Below, one piece after another: positions 17,435-27,299 of a stretch of DNA of 64,000 nucleotides. Both the position numbers and the translations under genes were made by a program. The notes below the pieces were generated by a model that was not told where the DNA came from, made no database searches, and saw only the letters and a list, made by a program, of their open reading frames with translations. Source of the stretch: Roseateles puraquae (lineage in GTDB: Bacteria; Pseudomonadota; Gammaproteobacteria; Burkholderiales; Burkholderiaceae_C); the NCBI RefSeq assembly GCF_002205845.1, contig NZ_NISI01000001.1, positions 620,001-684,000 on the forward strand. Direction: 5' to 3'. Position 1 is the first letter of the stretch. Each line of letters begins with the position of its first letter.

Positions 17435-18969
17435 GCCGCGACTCGTTCTTCTTGTGCGGCCATCAGCAGGCCCAGGCGCCGCTCATCGCATTGGTCGATG
17501 GACAGCTCGCCCGTGATGCGCCCGGCGTTCATGACGACGACCCGGTCGGCCAGGGCCAGGATCTCGTCGAGTTCACTGCTGACCAGCAGCACCGCGCAGC
17601 CCGCGTCGCGCAGCGCACGCAACTGGTTGTGGATGAATTCGATGGCACCGATATCGACACCGCGCGTGGGCTGGCCCACCAGCAGCACGGTCGGCTGCTC
17701 GCCGATCTCACGCGCCAGGATGAGCTTTTGCTGGTTGCCGCCGGAAAACTTGCTGGAGCCGAGGTTCTCGTCGCGCGGGCGTACGTCGAAGCGTTCCTGC
17801 ATCTCGCGCGTGGCGGCCTTCATGGCGGCGTGGTTCATGGCCGCGCCCTTGAGGTATTTCGGCAGGCCGTGGTAGCCCAGCACGGCCGACTCCCAGGCCG
17901 GGAAGCTCATCACCAGGCCGACGGCGTGGCGGTCTTCCGGGACATGGGCCAGCCGCAGCGGGCGGGCCTGTGCCGTGTCCAGCCAAGCGGCCGGCGTGAA
18001 GGTCTGGCCGCCGACTTCGAGGCGGCCAGCCTCGGGGGCGCGCAAGCCGCTGAGCACTTCGAGCAGCTCGCTCTGGCCGTTGCCCGACACACCAGCCACG
18101 CCGACGATCTCACCGGCCTTCAGCGTCAGGCTCACATCGCGCAGCGCCGGCACGCCGTTGGCATGCTTCAAGGCCAGGCCGCTGGCCTGCAGGCGCACCG
18201 CACCGGCGTTGATTTCCAGGCCCTCCGGCCGGCCCAGCGTCACCTTGCGGCCCACCATGGATTCGGCCAATGCGGCCTCGCTCCATTGCGAGATGTGGCG
18301 CGTCTCGACCACCTGGCCGGCGCGCATCACGGTGACGGCGCCGCACAGGCTCATCACCTCGCGCAGCTTGTGCGTGATCAGGATCAGCGTCGTGCCGAGT
18401 TCCTGCAGGCGGCGCAGCGTCACGAAGAGCTGGTCGGTCTCCTGCGGCGTCAGCACCGCCGTGGGTTCGTCCAGGATGAGGATCTTGGCGCCGCGGTACA
18501 GGGCCTTCAGGATCTCCAGCCGCTGCAACTCGCCCACCGGCAAGTCAGCCACGACGGCGTCGAGCTGCACATGCAGGCCGGTTTCGGCCATCAGGGCTTC
18601 GAGCTTGGCGCGCACCTTGGCCTTGGACGGCGTCAGGAAGAAGCCGCCCTCGGCACCGAGCATGATGTTCTCAAGGCAGGTCAGCGTGTCGACCAGCATG
18701 AAATGCTGGTGGACCATGCCGATGCCCAGCTGGATGGCCTGCTGGGAGTTGGCGATTTGCACCGGCTGGCCGTGCACCTCGATGGACCCGCTGTCGGCAT
18801 GGTAGTAGCCGTACAGGATGGCCATCAGGGTGCTCTTGCCGGCGCCGTTCTCGCCGACCAGGCCGTGCACGCTGCCAGCCGCGATGTCGAAGGACACCTC
18901 GCGGTTGGCCTGCACGGCGCCGAAGCGCTTGGAGATCGCCTGCAGGCGGACAGCAACTGACGCGCTCAC
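17431..18969 (-). CDS. Nucleoside ABC transporter ATPase with two nucleotide-binding domains (NupO/YufO-like)
   Basis: 512 residues when started at the GTG at 18969 (VSASVAVRLQAISKRFG); a TTG at 19032 would add 21 non-homologous residues. Domain 1 (about 7-240) has Walker A GENGAGKS and Walker B LILDEP. Domain 2 (about 258-505) has the degenerate Walker A GVSGNGQSE, the signature FSGGNQQK and GQPTRGVDIG in place of a normal Walker B, as is usual for sugar/nucleoside-type tandem ATPases. It is separated from the binding-protein gene by 170 bases containing two hairpins and is coupled by overlap to the first permease. Confidence 0.92.
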   Translation of the reverse strand: MSASVAVRLQAISKRFGAVQANREVSFDIAAGSVHGLVGENGAGKSTLMAILYGYYHADSGSIEVHGQPVQIANSQQAIQLGIGMVHQHFMLVDTLTCLENIMLGAEGGFFLTPSKAKVRAKLEALMAETGLHVQLDAVVADLPVGELQRLEILKALYRGAKILILDEPTAVLTPQETDQLFVTLRRLQELGTTLILITHKLREVMSLCGAVTVMRAGQVVETRHISQWSEAALAESMVGRKVTLGRPEGLEINAGAVRLQASGLALKHANGVPALRDVSLTLKAGEIVGVAGVSGNGQSELLEVLSGLRAPEAGRLEVGGQTFTPAAWLDTAQARPLRLAHVPEDRHAVGLVMSFPAWESAVLGYHGLPKYLKGAAMNHAAMKAATREMQERFDVRPRDENLGSSKFSGGNQQKLILAREIGEQPTVLLVGQPTRGVDIGAIEFIHNQLRALRDAGCAVLLVSSELDEILALADRVVVMNAGRITGELSIDQCDERRLGLLMAAQEERVAA

Positions 18970-19049
18970 GTTGAGGCTCAGAAGCTGTGAAGGGACTCCG
19001 CGCGGCCGAGCAGACCGTCGCAGCGTCGCCAATCAAGGCGCAAAGCGCA

Positions 19050-19100
19050 GCCGCAGCGCGTGCTGCGGCGAGCATTTGCAACGCAGAGTGGCGGCGTTGC
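19050..19100. promoter_or_regulatory. Two hairpins between binding-protein gene and ATPase gene
   Basis: A perfect 8-bp stem (19050-19057 with 19062-19069, loop GCGT) is followed by a second 7-bp stem (19078-19084 with 19094-19100, 9-base loop). Neither has a T/A tract in either direction, so they are poor intrinsic terminators. They sit in the only sizeable gap of the importer operon, where 3'-end stabilisation or partial attenuation could set the binding protein above the membrane subunits. Confidence 0.45.
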
Positions 19101-19139
19101 GGCGGGATGAGCGGGCGTGTGGAGTTCGTTCACAGCTTC

Positions 19140-20114
19140 TCAGTACTTGCAGGCGTTGTCGGCCATGTAGTCGGCCACCTTCACCTTGCCGGCGATGATG
19201 TCCGCCTTGACGGCGTCAACCTTGGTCTTGAGGGCGGGGGTGAGCAGCTTGGCGTTGTGCTCGTCGGCCGCGTAGTCGACGCCGCCTTCCTTCAGGCCCA
19301 GTACCTGCACGCCGGGCTTCCAACCCTTGAGCACGTTGTAGACGGCCACGTCCACGCGCTTGACCATGGAGGTCAGCATGGTGCCGGGCTGCAGGTGGTT
19401 CTGGTTGCTGTCGACGCCGATGGCCAGCTTGCCGGCGTCCTTGGCCGCCTGGTAGACGCCCACGCCGGTGCCACCGGCCGCGGCGAAGACGACGTCCGAG
19501 CCCTTGGCAAACTGCGCCTTGGCCAGCTCACCGCCACGGGTGGGGTCGTTCCACGCGGTGGACGTGGTGCCGGTCATGTTGGAGAAGATCTCGATCTTCG
19601 GGTTGGTCGCCTTGGCGCCCTGCTCGTAGCCGCACTGGAACTTGCGGATCAGCGGAATGTCCATCCCGCCCACGAAGCCGACCTTGCCGGTCTTGCTGGC
19701 CAGGGCCGCCATGGCGCCCACGAGGTAGCTGCCTTCCTGCTCCTTGAAGAGCACCGACTGCACGTTCGGCAGATCGACCTTGGCGTCGATGATCGCGAAC
19801 TGGGTCTTGGGGAAGTCCTTGGCCACCTGCTGCAGCGCGGACGCCTGGGCAAAACCGATGCTGATGATGGGGCTGGCACCCCGCTCGGCCATGCGGCGGA
19901 TGGCCTGCACGCGCTGGGTGTCGTTGCTGATCTCGAACTCGAGATAGGTCTTGCCGGATTCCTTCTTCCACTGCTCGGCCCCCTGGTAGCCGGCCTGATT
20001 GAAGGATTTGTCGAACTTGCCGCCCATGTCGAAGATGACCGCGGGCTGCTGGGCTTGCGCTGCGCCGCTGACGAGGGCCAGGGCCAGGGAGAGTCGAGTC
20101 AGGGTGGAGGTCAT
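19140..20114 (-). CDS. Periplasmic nucleoside-binding protein, BMP family
   Basis: 324 residues. It begins with a signal peptide (MTSTLTRLSLALALVSGAAQA, then QQP) without a lipobox Cys, so it is predicted to be a soluble periplasmic receptor, unlike the BMP lipoproteins of Gram-positives and spirochaetes. The BMP fold is recognisable in VIFDMGGKFDKSFNQAGYQG, GFVGGMDIPLIRKFQCGYEQ, DVVFAAAGGTGVGVYQAA and GVDSNQNHL. The ATG at 20114 gives this signal peptide; the track upstream is non-homologous. It heads the importer/catabolic operon. Confidence 0.93.
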   Translation of the reverse strand: MTSTLTRLSLALALVSGAAQAQQPAVIFDMGGKFDKSFNQAGYQGAEQWKKESGKTYLEFEISNDTQRVQAIRRMAERGASPIISIGFAQASALQQVAKDFPKTQFAIIDAKVDLPNVQSVLFKEQEGSYLVGAMAALASKTGKVGFVGGMDIPLIRKFQCGYEQGAKATNPKIEIFSNMTGTTSTAWNDPTRGGELAKAQFAKGSDVVFAAAGGTGVGVYQAAKDAGKLAIGVDSNQNHLQPGTMLTSMVKRVDVAVYNVLKGWKPGVQVLGLKEGGVDYAADEHNAKLLTPALKTKVDAVKADIIAGKVKVADYMADNACKY

Positions 20115-20195
20115 GGGGCGGGTGGAAGTGGTCGGGCGAAAGGGGCGCATTGTAGAAAACATCCCTCAAGTCTTACTGGATAGGAAAATACCGAT

Positions 20196-21545
20196 TCACC
20201 CCGGCCGGGTCAGCCGCAGCTTGCGGTGGGCGGCCCGGGCATGGGGCAACCACCCCAGTGTCGCCCATCGGCGCCACATCAGCAGGCCGCGGATCCATTC
20301 ATCGGCGGCGTAGGCGATCCAGACCCCCACCAGGCCCCAGCCCAGGTGCACCCCCAGGAACCAGCTGCCGCCCGCCAGCACCACGGCCATGGACGCGGCG
20401 CCGGCCAGCACCGGGTAGCGGGCGTCGCCGGTGGCGCGCAGCGCGTTGATCACCACCAGGTTGAAGGTTCGCCCCGGCTCCAGAACAACCGTCCACCACA
20501 GCAGCGTGCAACCCAGGGCGATGATCTCGGGGTCGGACGTGAACTGGGCCAGCAGCCAGGGCCCGGAGAGGGCGAAGCTGCCCGCCACCAGGAAGGCCAC
20601 CACGAAGCCCAGCGCCAGCGACTTGCGCACCAGCTTGTGGGCTGCATGCAACTCTCCCGCGCCGATCATGTGGCCCACCAGGATCTCCACCGCAAACCCG
20701 ATGGCCAGGCTGAACATCAGGATGACGTGCAGGAACTGCATCGTGTAGGCATGGGTCGCCAGGGCATGCGCGCCGAGCTGCGCCACGGCTGCGAGGCTCG
20801 TCATGAAGGCGGCGCGCCAGGCGATGTTCTCGGCCGCGCCAGGGATGCCGATGTGCAGCACGGTCGCCAGCGGCGCACGCACCAGCCGCCACCAGTCGGC
20901 CGCACGCAGCCGCAGGTCCAGCCGGGCCCGCCACAGCGTGATGTGCATGGCCAGGCCCATGCTGCGGCCGGCAATGCACGCCAGCGCGTAGCCGACCAGG
21001 CCCAGGTGCGGCATGGCCAGCAGGGCCACGGTCAGCGTGACGACCTGGATGACCACCACCACGAACAACGCCTCGCGGCTGCGCAGGTGGGCGCGCATGA
21101 CGCTGGACATGTTGGCGTTCCAGGCGTCCAGCAGCAGGGCCGGCGCCAGGGTCTGCAGCAGGGTGCGGGCCAGCGGGGCGACCTCCGCCGGGGTGTTCAC
21201 CAGCGCGAGCATGGGCCCGGCAGCCAGCAAAGCGGCGGCGGCACCGCCCAAGCCCAGCCAGGTGCTGGCCCCCACCACGGCGCGGGCGACGGCGTCGGCC
21301 TGGTCGCGCCGGCCGGCGCCGAGCGCTTGCGTGACCGCGACGCTGACCCCGGCGCCGATGACCCGGAACAGCACGAAGAGCGCGGCGAACACCTGGTTGG
21401 CGATGCCGAAGGCCGCGCCGCTGTTGTCTGACAGCCGGGCTGCCAGGCCCGTCCCGATGACGCCGATGCCGATACCCAGCAACAGCTCCAGGAGCAGCGG
21501 CCAGGTGAGAGGAAAGAGGCGGGGGCGAGCAGGCGCGGCGCTCAT
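20196..21545 (-). CDS. MATE-family multidrug/metabolite exporter
   Basis: 449 residues with about twelve membrane helices in two six-helix halves. Segments such as [37 protein letters not shown] are characteristic of the MatE (NorM-like) fold, which exports organic cations and drugs using Na+ or H+ gradients. The ATG at 21545 is preferred because it starts just before the first helix; the upstream extension is polar and overlaps the acnA promoter. The gene is divergent from acnA with 77 bases between starts. It ends 81 bases before the BMP gene start. Confidence 0.88.
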   Translation of the reverse strand: MSAAPARPRLFPLTWPLLLELLLGIGIGVIGTGLAARLSDNSGAAFGIANQVFAALFVLFRVIGAGVSVAVTQALGAGRRDQADAVARAVVGASTWLGLGGAAAALLAAGPMLALVNTPAEVAPLARTLLQTLAPALLLDAWNANMSSVMRAHLRSREALFVVVVIQVVTLTVALLAMPHLGLVGYALACIAGRSMGLAMHITLWRARLDLRLRAADWWRLVRAPLATVLHIGIPGAAENIAWRAAFMTSLAAVAQLGAHALATHAYTMQFLHVILMFSLAIGFAVEILVGHMIGAGELHAAHKLVRKSLALGFVVAFLVAGSFALSGPWLLAQFTSDPEIIALGCTLLWWTVVLEPGRTFNLVVINALRATGDARYPVLAGAASMAVVLAGGSWFLGVHLGWGLVGVWIAYAADEWIRGLLMWRRWATLGWLPHARAAHRKLRLTRPG

Positions 21546-21622
21546 GGCCGAGTCCTGTGGACGGGATTCACAAATTTCACGGCAAGCTCGCCACAATGGC
21601 CCGAGATCGTAAAGGAGTAACC

Positions 21623-24337
21623 ATGCCGAAACCCGTTGCCGACCACGCCTTTGCCCACACCCAGGACGAGTTCCAGACCGCTTCCGGGAAATCCGGCCGC
21701 TTCTTCTCGTTGCCACGGCTTGCCCAGAGCCACCCCAACGTGGCCCGGCTGCCGGTGTCGCTGCGCATCGTGCTGGAGAGCGTGCTGCGCAACTGCGACG
21801 GCAAGAAGGTGACGCCGGAGCACGTGGCCCAGCTCGCCGGCTGGCAGCCCACGGCGCCCCGGGTGGATGAGATCCCCTTCGTCGTGGCGCGCGTGGTGCT
21901 GCAGGACTTCACCGGCGTGCCGCTGCTGGCCGACCTGGCCGCCATGCGCAATGTGGCGGCCAGCCTGGGCAAGAACCCCAAGTCCATCGAGCCGCTGGTG
22001 CCGGTGGACCTGGTGGTGGACCACAGCGTGATGATCGACCACTACGGCACCAAGAAGTCGCTGGACCTCAACATGAAGCTGGAGTTCGAGCGCAACCGCG
22101 AGCGCTACGAGTTCATGAAGTGGGGCATGCAGGCCTTCGACACCTTCGGCGTCGTGCCGCCGGGCTTCGGCATCGTGCACCAGGTCAACCTCGAATACCT
22201 CGCCCGCGGCGTGCACAAGGGCCCGGGCAAGGTCTACTACCCCGACAGCCTGGTGGGCACCGACAGCCACACCACCATGATCAACGGCATCGGCGTGGTC
22301 GGCTGGGGCGTGGGCGGCATTGAGGCCGAGGCCGGCATGCTGGGTCAGCCGGTGTATTTCCTGACGCCTGACGTGGTGGGCTTCGAGCTCACCGGGCAAC
22401 TGCGCGAAGGCGTGACCGCCACCGACCTGGTGCTCACCGTCACCGAGATGCTGCGCAAGCACAAGGTGGTGGGCAAGTTCGTGGAGTTCTTCGGCGAAGG
22501 CACCGCCAGCCTGGCCCTGCCCGACCGCGCCACGATTGCCAACATGGCGCCGGAGTACGGCGCCACGATGGGCTTCTTCCCGGTCGACGAGAAGACGGTC
22601 GACTACTTCCGCGGCACCGGCCGCAGCAAGGCCGAAATCGAGGCCTTCGAGGCCTACTGGCGCGCCCAGGGCCTGTTCGGCATCCCGAAGCGCGGCGACA
22701 TCGACTACACCTCGGTCGTGACACTCGACCTGGGCACCGTGGCCCCGAGCCTGGCCGGCCCCAAGCGCCCGCAGGACCGCATCGAGATCGGCAAGCTCTC
22801 GTCCAGCTTTGCCGAGCTCTTCAGCCAGCCCACGGCCGCCAACGGCTTCAACCAGCCGGCCGAGAAGCTGGCGCAGACGTTCAAAACCGACGCCGGTCTG
22901 CCGGTGCGCAACGGCGACGTGCTGATCGCGGCCATCACGTCCTGCACCAACACCTCCAACCCCGGCGTCCTGCTGGCGGCCGGCCTGCTGGCCAAGAAGG
23001 CGGTGGAGGCGGGCCTCACGGTGCAGCCGCACATCAAGACCTCGCTGGCGCCGGGCTCGCGCATCGTCACGGAGTATCTGCAGAAGGCCGGCCTGCTGCC
23101 CTACCTGGAGAAGCTCGGCTTCAACGTCGCGGCCTATGGCTGCACGACCTGCATCGGCAACGCCGGCGACCTCACGCCCGAGCTGAACAAGGTCATCCAG
23201 GACAACGACCTGGTCTGCGCGGCCGTGCTGTCAGGCAACCGCAACTTCGAGGCACGCATCCACCCCAACCTGAAGGCCAACTTCCTGGCCAGCCCGCCAC
23301 TGGTGGTGGCCTACGCCATCGCTGGCACCGTCACCAAGGACTTGATGACCGAACCCGTGGGCATCGGCAAGAAGGGCCGCGCGGTCTACCTGGGCGACAT
23401 CTGGCCGAGCAGCGACGAGATCCATGCGCTGATGAAGCACGCCATGGACGCCAAGGCCCTCAAGGCCAACTACGACCAGGTCAGCCGCAAGCCCGGCAAG
23501 CTCTGGGATGCCATCAAGGGCGTGAAGGGCCAGGTCTACACCTGGCCCAAGAGCACCTACATCGCCCAGCCGCCCTTCTTCGAGGGCTTCACGATGGCGC
23601 CGCCGGCCCTCGTGGCCGGCGTCAAGGGCGCCAAGATCATGGCGCTGTTCGGCGACTCCATCACCACCGACCACATCAGCCCCGCCGGCTCCTTCAAGGA
23701 GAGCACGCCGGCCGGCAAGTTCCTGGTAGAGCACGGCGTCGCCAAGGTCGACTTCAACTCCTATGGCGCGCGGCGCGGCAACCACGACGTGATGGTGCGC
23801 GGCACCTTCGCCAACGTGCGCGTGAAGAACCTGATGCTGCCCGCCCTGCCCGACGGCTCGCGTGAGGAGGGCGGCTACACGCTGAAGGACGGCGCCAAGA
23901 CCACCATCTACGACGCCGCCCAGGCCTACATCGCCGAGGGCACGCCGACCGTGGTGTTCGCCGGTGAGGAATACGGCACCGGGTCCAGCCGCGACTGGGC
24001 GGCCAAGGGCACGCAGCTGCTCGGCATCAAGGCGGTGGTGGCCAAGAGCTTCGAGCGCATCCACCGCAGCAACCTCATCGGCATGGGCGTGCTGCCCCTG
24101 CAGTTCAAGCCCGGCACCAGCTGGGAGAGCCTGGGCCTGACGGGCAGCGAGACCATCGACATCACGTTGGCCGACGACATCAAGCCCCAGGGCGACGCCG
24201 CCATGACCATCACGCGCGCCGACGGCAGCACGCAGACCGTGGTGCTCACGCTGCGCATCGACACCGCCATCGAGGTCGACTACTACCGCCACGGCGGCAT
24301 CCTGCCCTTCGTGCTGCGGCAATTGCTGGCGGCCTGA
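21623..24337 (+). CDS. acnA: Aconitate hydratase A
   Basis: 904 residues, the AcnA/IRP1 length. It isomerises citrate and isocitrate in the TCA cycle, using a [4Fe-4S] cluster. Cluster ligands are C441 ([10 protein letters not shown]), C507 and C510 ([10 protein letters not shown]). The C-terminal swivel domain carries [12 protein letters not shown] and [15 protein letters not shown]. The ATG at 21623 is preceded by AAAGGAG about six bases upstream, which fixes the start against the longer frame. AcnA-type enzymes can also bind mRNA when the cluster is lost. It appears to be a single-gene unit. Confidence 0.98.
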   Translation: MPKPVADHAFAHTQDEFQTASGKSGRFFSLPRLAQSHPNVARLPVSLRIVLESVLRNCDGKKVTPEHVAQLAGWQPTAPRVDEIPFVVARVVLQDFTGVPLLADLAAMRNVAASLGKNPKSIEPLVPVDLVVDHSVMIDHYGTKKSLDLNMKLEFERNRERYEFMKWGMQAFDTFGVVPPGFGIVHQVNLEYLARGVHKGPGKVYYPDSLVGTDSHTTMINGIGVVGWGVGGIEAEAGMLGQPVYFLTPDVVGFELTGQLREGVTATDLVLTVTEMLRKHKVVGKFVEFFGEGTASLALPDRATIANMAPEYGATMGFFPVDEKTVDYFRGTGRSKAEIEAFEAYWRAQGLFGIPKRGDIDYTSVVTLDLGTVAPSLAGPKRPQDRIEIGKLSSSFAELFSQPTAANGFNQPAEKLAQTFKTDAGLPVRNGDVLIAAITSCTNTSNPGVLLAAGLLAKKAVEAGLTVQPHIKTSLAPGSRIVTEYLQKAGLLPYLEKLGFNVAAYGCTTCIGNAGDLTPELNKVIQDNDLVCAAVLSGNRNFEARIHPNLKANFLASPPLVVAYAIAGTVTKDLMTEPVGIGKKGRAVYLGDIWPSSDEIHALMKHAMDAKALKANYDQVSRKPGKLWDAIKGVKGQVYTWPKSTYIAQPPFFEGFTMAPPALVAGVKGAKIMALFGDSITTDHISPAGSFKESTPAGKFLVEHGVAKVDFNSYGARRGNHDVMVRGTFANVRVKNLMLPALPDGSREEGGYTLKDGAKTTIYDAAQAYIAEGTPTVVFAGEEYGTGSSRDWAAKGTQLLGIKAVVAKSFERIHRSNLIGMGVLPLQFKPGTSWESLGLTGSETIDITLADDIKPQGDAAMTITRADGSTQTVVLTLRIDTAIEVDYYRHGGILPFVLRQLLAA

Positions 24338-24384
24338 CCACCCAGGGCCTCACTAAGCTGTTTCCGGGGACAGGACAGTCCTCG

Positions 24385-24405
24385 GACGGCCGGGGCCCGG
24401 CCGTC
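24385..24405. terminator. Long perfect inverted repeat downstream of acnA
   Basis: A 10-bp perfect inverted repeat (24385-24394 with 24396-24405) with only one base at the centre, almost entirely G+C, lies 47 bases after the acnA stop. No T tract follows, so it may be a Rho-assisted stop or an mRNA 3'-end barrier rather than a classical terminator. It also sits 57 bases before the metalloprotease start. Confidence 0.5.
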
Positions 24406-24462
24406 ACCAGAATGCGGCGCTTCTTCAACCCGCGCCCCGATCGGGGCCGACAAGGAGCCCGC

Positions 24463-25557
24463 ATGACAACCTGGTTCAAGTTGACCGCCGCCGCCTTCGC
24501 CGTTGCCGCCTCCGGCGCCAGCCATGCCGCCAGTGGCGAATGCCTGGATGTGCGCCTGACCAGCGCCGGCCCCATCGTCACCGGCGACGTGGACGTGCAT
24601 GTGGACGTGGCCGTGACCAACCTCTGCCGCACCGCTGTGCAGGTGCTGCGCTGGCAGCTGCCCAGCGACAAGATGAGCGGCGCCCTCTTCCGCGTGACGC
24701 GTGACGATGCGCCGGTGCGCTACACCGGCCCGGTCATCAAGCGGGCCGCTCCCACGGCCAAGGACTATGTCGAGATCGCCGCGGGCGCGACGCTGAACTA
24801 CCGCGTCGAGCTGACGGGCGCCTACGACTTCAGCAAGAACGGCCGCTACGCCATCGAGTTCCAGAGCGACCGGGGCACGCACGGTTCGGGCGCGCAGTCG
24901 ATGCGCAGCCCGACCGCCATGTACCTGTGGGCCCAGGGCCGCAACGAGAAGCTCGGCGCGGCGGACGCCGTCGCCGAGACCCAGGCCTTGAACGCCATGG
25001 CCACCGCTGCCGCAAGCCCCAACGTGACGGCTGCCGCAGCCAGCATCTCCTACACCGGCGCCTGCACCAGCAGCCAGAAGTCCACCCTCGCCTCGGCGGT
25101 GACGGCCGCCACCAACTACGCGGTGAACTCGGCGTCCTATCTCAGCGGCACGCCGTCGGCCACGCCGCGCTACACCAGCTGGTTCGGCGCCTATACGCTG
25201 GCGCGCTGGAACACGGCCAAGGACCACTTCGTGAAGGCCCGCAACGCCTTCCAGAGCGCCGCCCTGACGCTGGACTGCAGCTGCACCGACAGCGGCACCT
25301 ATGCCTACGTCTACCCGACGCAGCCCTACAAGATCTACGTGTGCGGCGCCTTCTGGAACGCGCCGATGACCGGCACCGACAGCAAGGGCGGCACGCTGGT
25401 GCACGAGATGATGCACTTCAACGTCATCGCGAGCACCGATGACTGGGCCTACGGCCAAAGCGCCGCATTGAGCCTGGCCAAGTCCAACCCGACCAAGGCG
25501 CTGGACAACTCCGACAACCACGAGTACTTCGCGGAGAACAACCCGGTCAAGAACTGA
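24463..25557 (+). CDS. Secreted M35-family (aspzincin) metalloendopeptidase
   Basis: 364 residues with signal peptide MTTWFKLTAAAFAVAASGASHA. Residues about 24-145 form a beta-rich N-terminal domain (CLDVRLTSAGPI... to YAIEFQSD), which in M35 enzymes is the propeptide. The catalytic domain (about 185-364) has HEMMH with H314, E315 and H318, and the aspzincin motif STDDWAYG (324-331) whose second Asp, D327, is the third zinc ligand. Related enzymes are deuterolysins and the peptidyl-Lys endopeptidases. Four Cys in the catalytic domain probably form disulfides. The start is fixed by AAGGAG ten bases upstream. The next gene encodes a relative of the N-terminal domain alone. Confidence 0.92.
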   Translation: MTTWFKLTAAAFAVAASGASHAASGECLDVRLTSAGPIVTGDVDVHVDVAVTNLCRTAVQVLRWQLPSDKMSGALFRVTRDDAPVRYTGPVIKRAAPTAKDYVEIAAGATLNYRVELTGAYDFSKNGRYAIEFQSDRGTHGSGAQSMRSPTAMYLWAQGRNEKLGAADAVAETQALNAMATAAASPNVTAAAASISYTGACTSSQKSTLASAVTAATNYAVNSASYLSGTPSATPRYTSWFGAYTLARWNTAKDHFVKARNAFQSAALTLDCSCTDSGTYAYVYPTQPYKIYVCGAFWNAPMTGTDSKGGTLVHEMMHFNVIASTDDWAYGQSAALSLAKSNPTKALDNSDNHEYFAENNPVKN

Positions 25558-25609
25558 CGCGGCCACGAGGCGCCGATCGCAGACGCCCAGGCTGGGCTAG
25601 GCTTGCGTC

Positions 25610-26110
25610 ATGTCCTTCGCTACTGGCATCAGCCGCCGCTGCCTCGCCGCGGCCCTGCTGGCTGCCTGCACCTCCGCCATGGCCGCTCCCGCGCCGCTGT
25701 CCTGCCGCTTCGAGGCCGCCGCGTCGGGCGGCCAGGTGCAGCTCACGTTCACGCTGCGCAACACCGGCACGACAGAGGTGCAGTTGCTGCGCTGGGGCAG
25801 CCCCTTCGAAGGCGCCTGGTTCGCCCCCTTCGTTACCGTCCACGGCGCCGGGGGCGCGCTGCCTTTCCAGGGGGCACTGCGCAAGCGCGGCGACCCGTCG
25901 GCGCAGGATTACCTGCGGCTGCGGGCCGGCGAGGAACGCCAGGCTGCCTTGACGCTTGACGACGCCTACGCCCTGCCGCCCCAAGGCGCCTTGACCCTCA
26001 AGGCCGCCTGGCGCTGGCATGACGTCATCACCGCTGGCAACGCGCCCCGCCCCCGCTCGGCGCACCAGGGGCAGGAGCAAGCCTGCGGCGAGGTGCTGCT
26101 GAAGCGCTGA
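25610..26110 (+). CDS. Secreted stand-alone homologue of the M35 protease N-terminal domain
   Basis: 166 residues with a signal peptide (MSFATGISRRCLAAALLAACTSAMAA). The mature part parallels the N-terminal domain of the preceding protease: both share N-x-x-x-T-x-V-Q-x-L-R-W, then F-x-V-T, K-R-x-x-P-x-A-x-D-Y, A-G, and A-Y near the end of the domain, in the same order and spacing. No catalytic domain follows. It is on the same strand, 52 bases downstream. Because M35 propeptides keep the enzyme inactive or help it fold, this protein may inhibit or chaperone the protease; that role is inferred. A Cys pair (positions near 32 and 161) could close a disulfide. Confidence 0.75.
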   Translation: MSFATGISRRCLAAALLAACTSAMAAPAPLSCRFEAAASGGQVQLTFTLRNTGTTEVQLLRWGSPFEGAWFAPFVTVHGAGGALPFQGALRKRGDPSAQDYLRLRAGEERQAALTLDDAYALPPQGALTLKAAWRWHDVITAGNAPRPRSAHQGQEQACGEVLLKR

Positions 26111-26168
26111 CGAAGGTCACAGGGCCCCGCAGGCGCTACCCTGCGCGCCCGGCTCCTGACCTTCCCCC

Positions 26169-27284
26169 ATGACACGCCTTCCCGGCCTCGACCTCCTGCG
26201 CAGCATCGCCATCGTCTGGGTGATGTGTTTTCACACCTTCCTGATCGGGGGCCTCGGGCCTGATTGGGCATGGCTCACGCGCTTCGGCTGGGCGGGCGTG
26301 GACATCTTCTTCGTGCTCAGTGGCTTCCTGATCGGCTCGCAACTGCTGCAGGGCCTGCAGCGCGGCGAGTCGCTGTCGCTGCGTGACTTCTACTGGCGCC
26401 GGGCCTGGCGCATCCTGCCGGCCTTCGGGGTGACGCTGGCGGTGTACCTCGCCTTCCCGCTGCTCCGCGAAGAGCCCAACATCGAGGCCTGGTGGCAGTT
26501 CGCCAGCTTCACGCTCAACCTGCTGATCGACTACGGGCAGAACCAGGCCTTCTCGCATGCCTGGTCGCTGTGTGTCGAAGAGCACTTCTACCTCGTGTTC
26601 CCGCTGCTGGCGGTCTGGATGGCCCGCCGCCCGAGCGCGCCGCGCTTCATCGGCCTGTGCGCGCTGCTCGTGCTCGGCGGCATCGCGCTGCGCACCGGCG
26701 TCTGGCTGCACAACGACGCCCTCCAGCCCCAGCGTCCCTGGTTCATCGAAGACATCTACTACCCCACCTGGATGCGGCTGGACGGCCTGCTGATGGGCGT
26801 GGTGCTGGCCGTCGTGCGGGTCTACCGGCCGGGCCGATGGGCGCAGTTGCAGGCGCGGCCCAACGTGCTCGCGGCGGCAGGGTTGGCGCTGGCGGGCCTG
26901 GCGCTGCTGCTGTTTCGCAACCGCACCGGCCTGGCTGCCAATGCGGTGGGCTGGCCGGTGCTGTCCGCGGGTTTTGCGCTGCTGGTACTGGCGGCCTCGT
27001 CGCGCGAGGGGCTTCTGGGGCGCTGGGCGCTGCCAGGCGCAAGCTGGCTGGCGGCCATCTCCTATTCGCTCTACCTGAGCCACAAGCTCGCCATGCATGC
27101 GGTGAACACCTGGCTGGCGCCGGCTCTGCCGCTGCAGGGCATGGCCCTCTTTCCGGTGTATGCCGCGGTCATCCTGGCGGTCGGCGCTGCGCTGCACTAC
27201 CTCGTCGAGCGCCCTGGGCTGATGCTGCGCGACCGTCTGGGGCGCCGCCCCGCCGCGACGCACATCGCGCCCGGCGCCGCCTGA
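26169..27284 (+). CDS. Acyltransferase family 3 (OafA/YrhL-like) membrane protein
   Basis: 371 residues, about ten membrane helices, inner membrane. The family signature starts RLPGLDLLRSIAIVWVMCFHTF with the essential helix-1 region His, followed by GWAGVDIFFVLSGFLIG, YWRRAWRILPAF and HAWSLCVEEHFYLVFPL. Such proteins move acetyl or other acyl groups onto extracytoplasmic sugars (O-antigen, peptidoglycan, exopolysaccharide). No SGNH domain is attached. The target here cannot be told from neighbours, since the polysaccharide cluster lies 20 kb away. It converges with the M28 peptidase gene, 15 bases apart. Confidence 0.9.
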   Translation: MTRLPGLDLLRSIAIVWVMCFHTFLIGGLGPDWAWLTRFGWAGVDIFFVLSGFLIGSQLLQGLQRGESLSLRDFYWRRAWRILPAFGVTLAVYLAFPLLREEPNIEAWWQFASFTLNLLIDYGQNQAFSHAWSLCVEEHFYLVFPLLAVWMARRPSAPRFIGLCALLVLGGIALRTGVWLHNDALQPQRPWFIEDIYYPTWMRLDGLLMGVVLAVVRVYRPGRWAQLQARPNVLAAAGLALAGLALLLFRNRTGLAANAVGWPVLSAGFALLVLAASSREGLLGRWALPGASWLAAISYSLYLSHKLAMHAVNTWLAPALPLQGMALFPVYAAVILAVGAALHYLVERPGLMLRDRLGRRPAATHIAPGAA

Positions 27285-27299
27285 TGGCGGCAACAGCCT

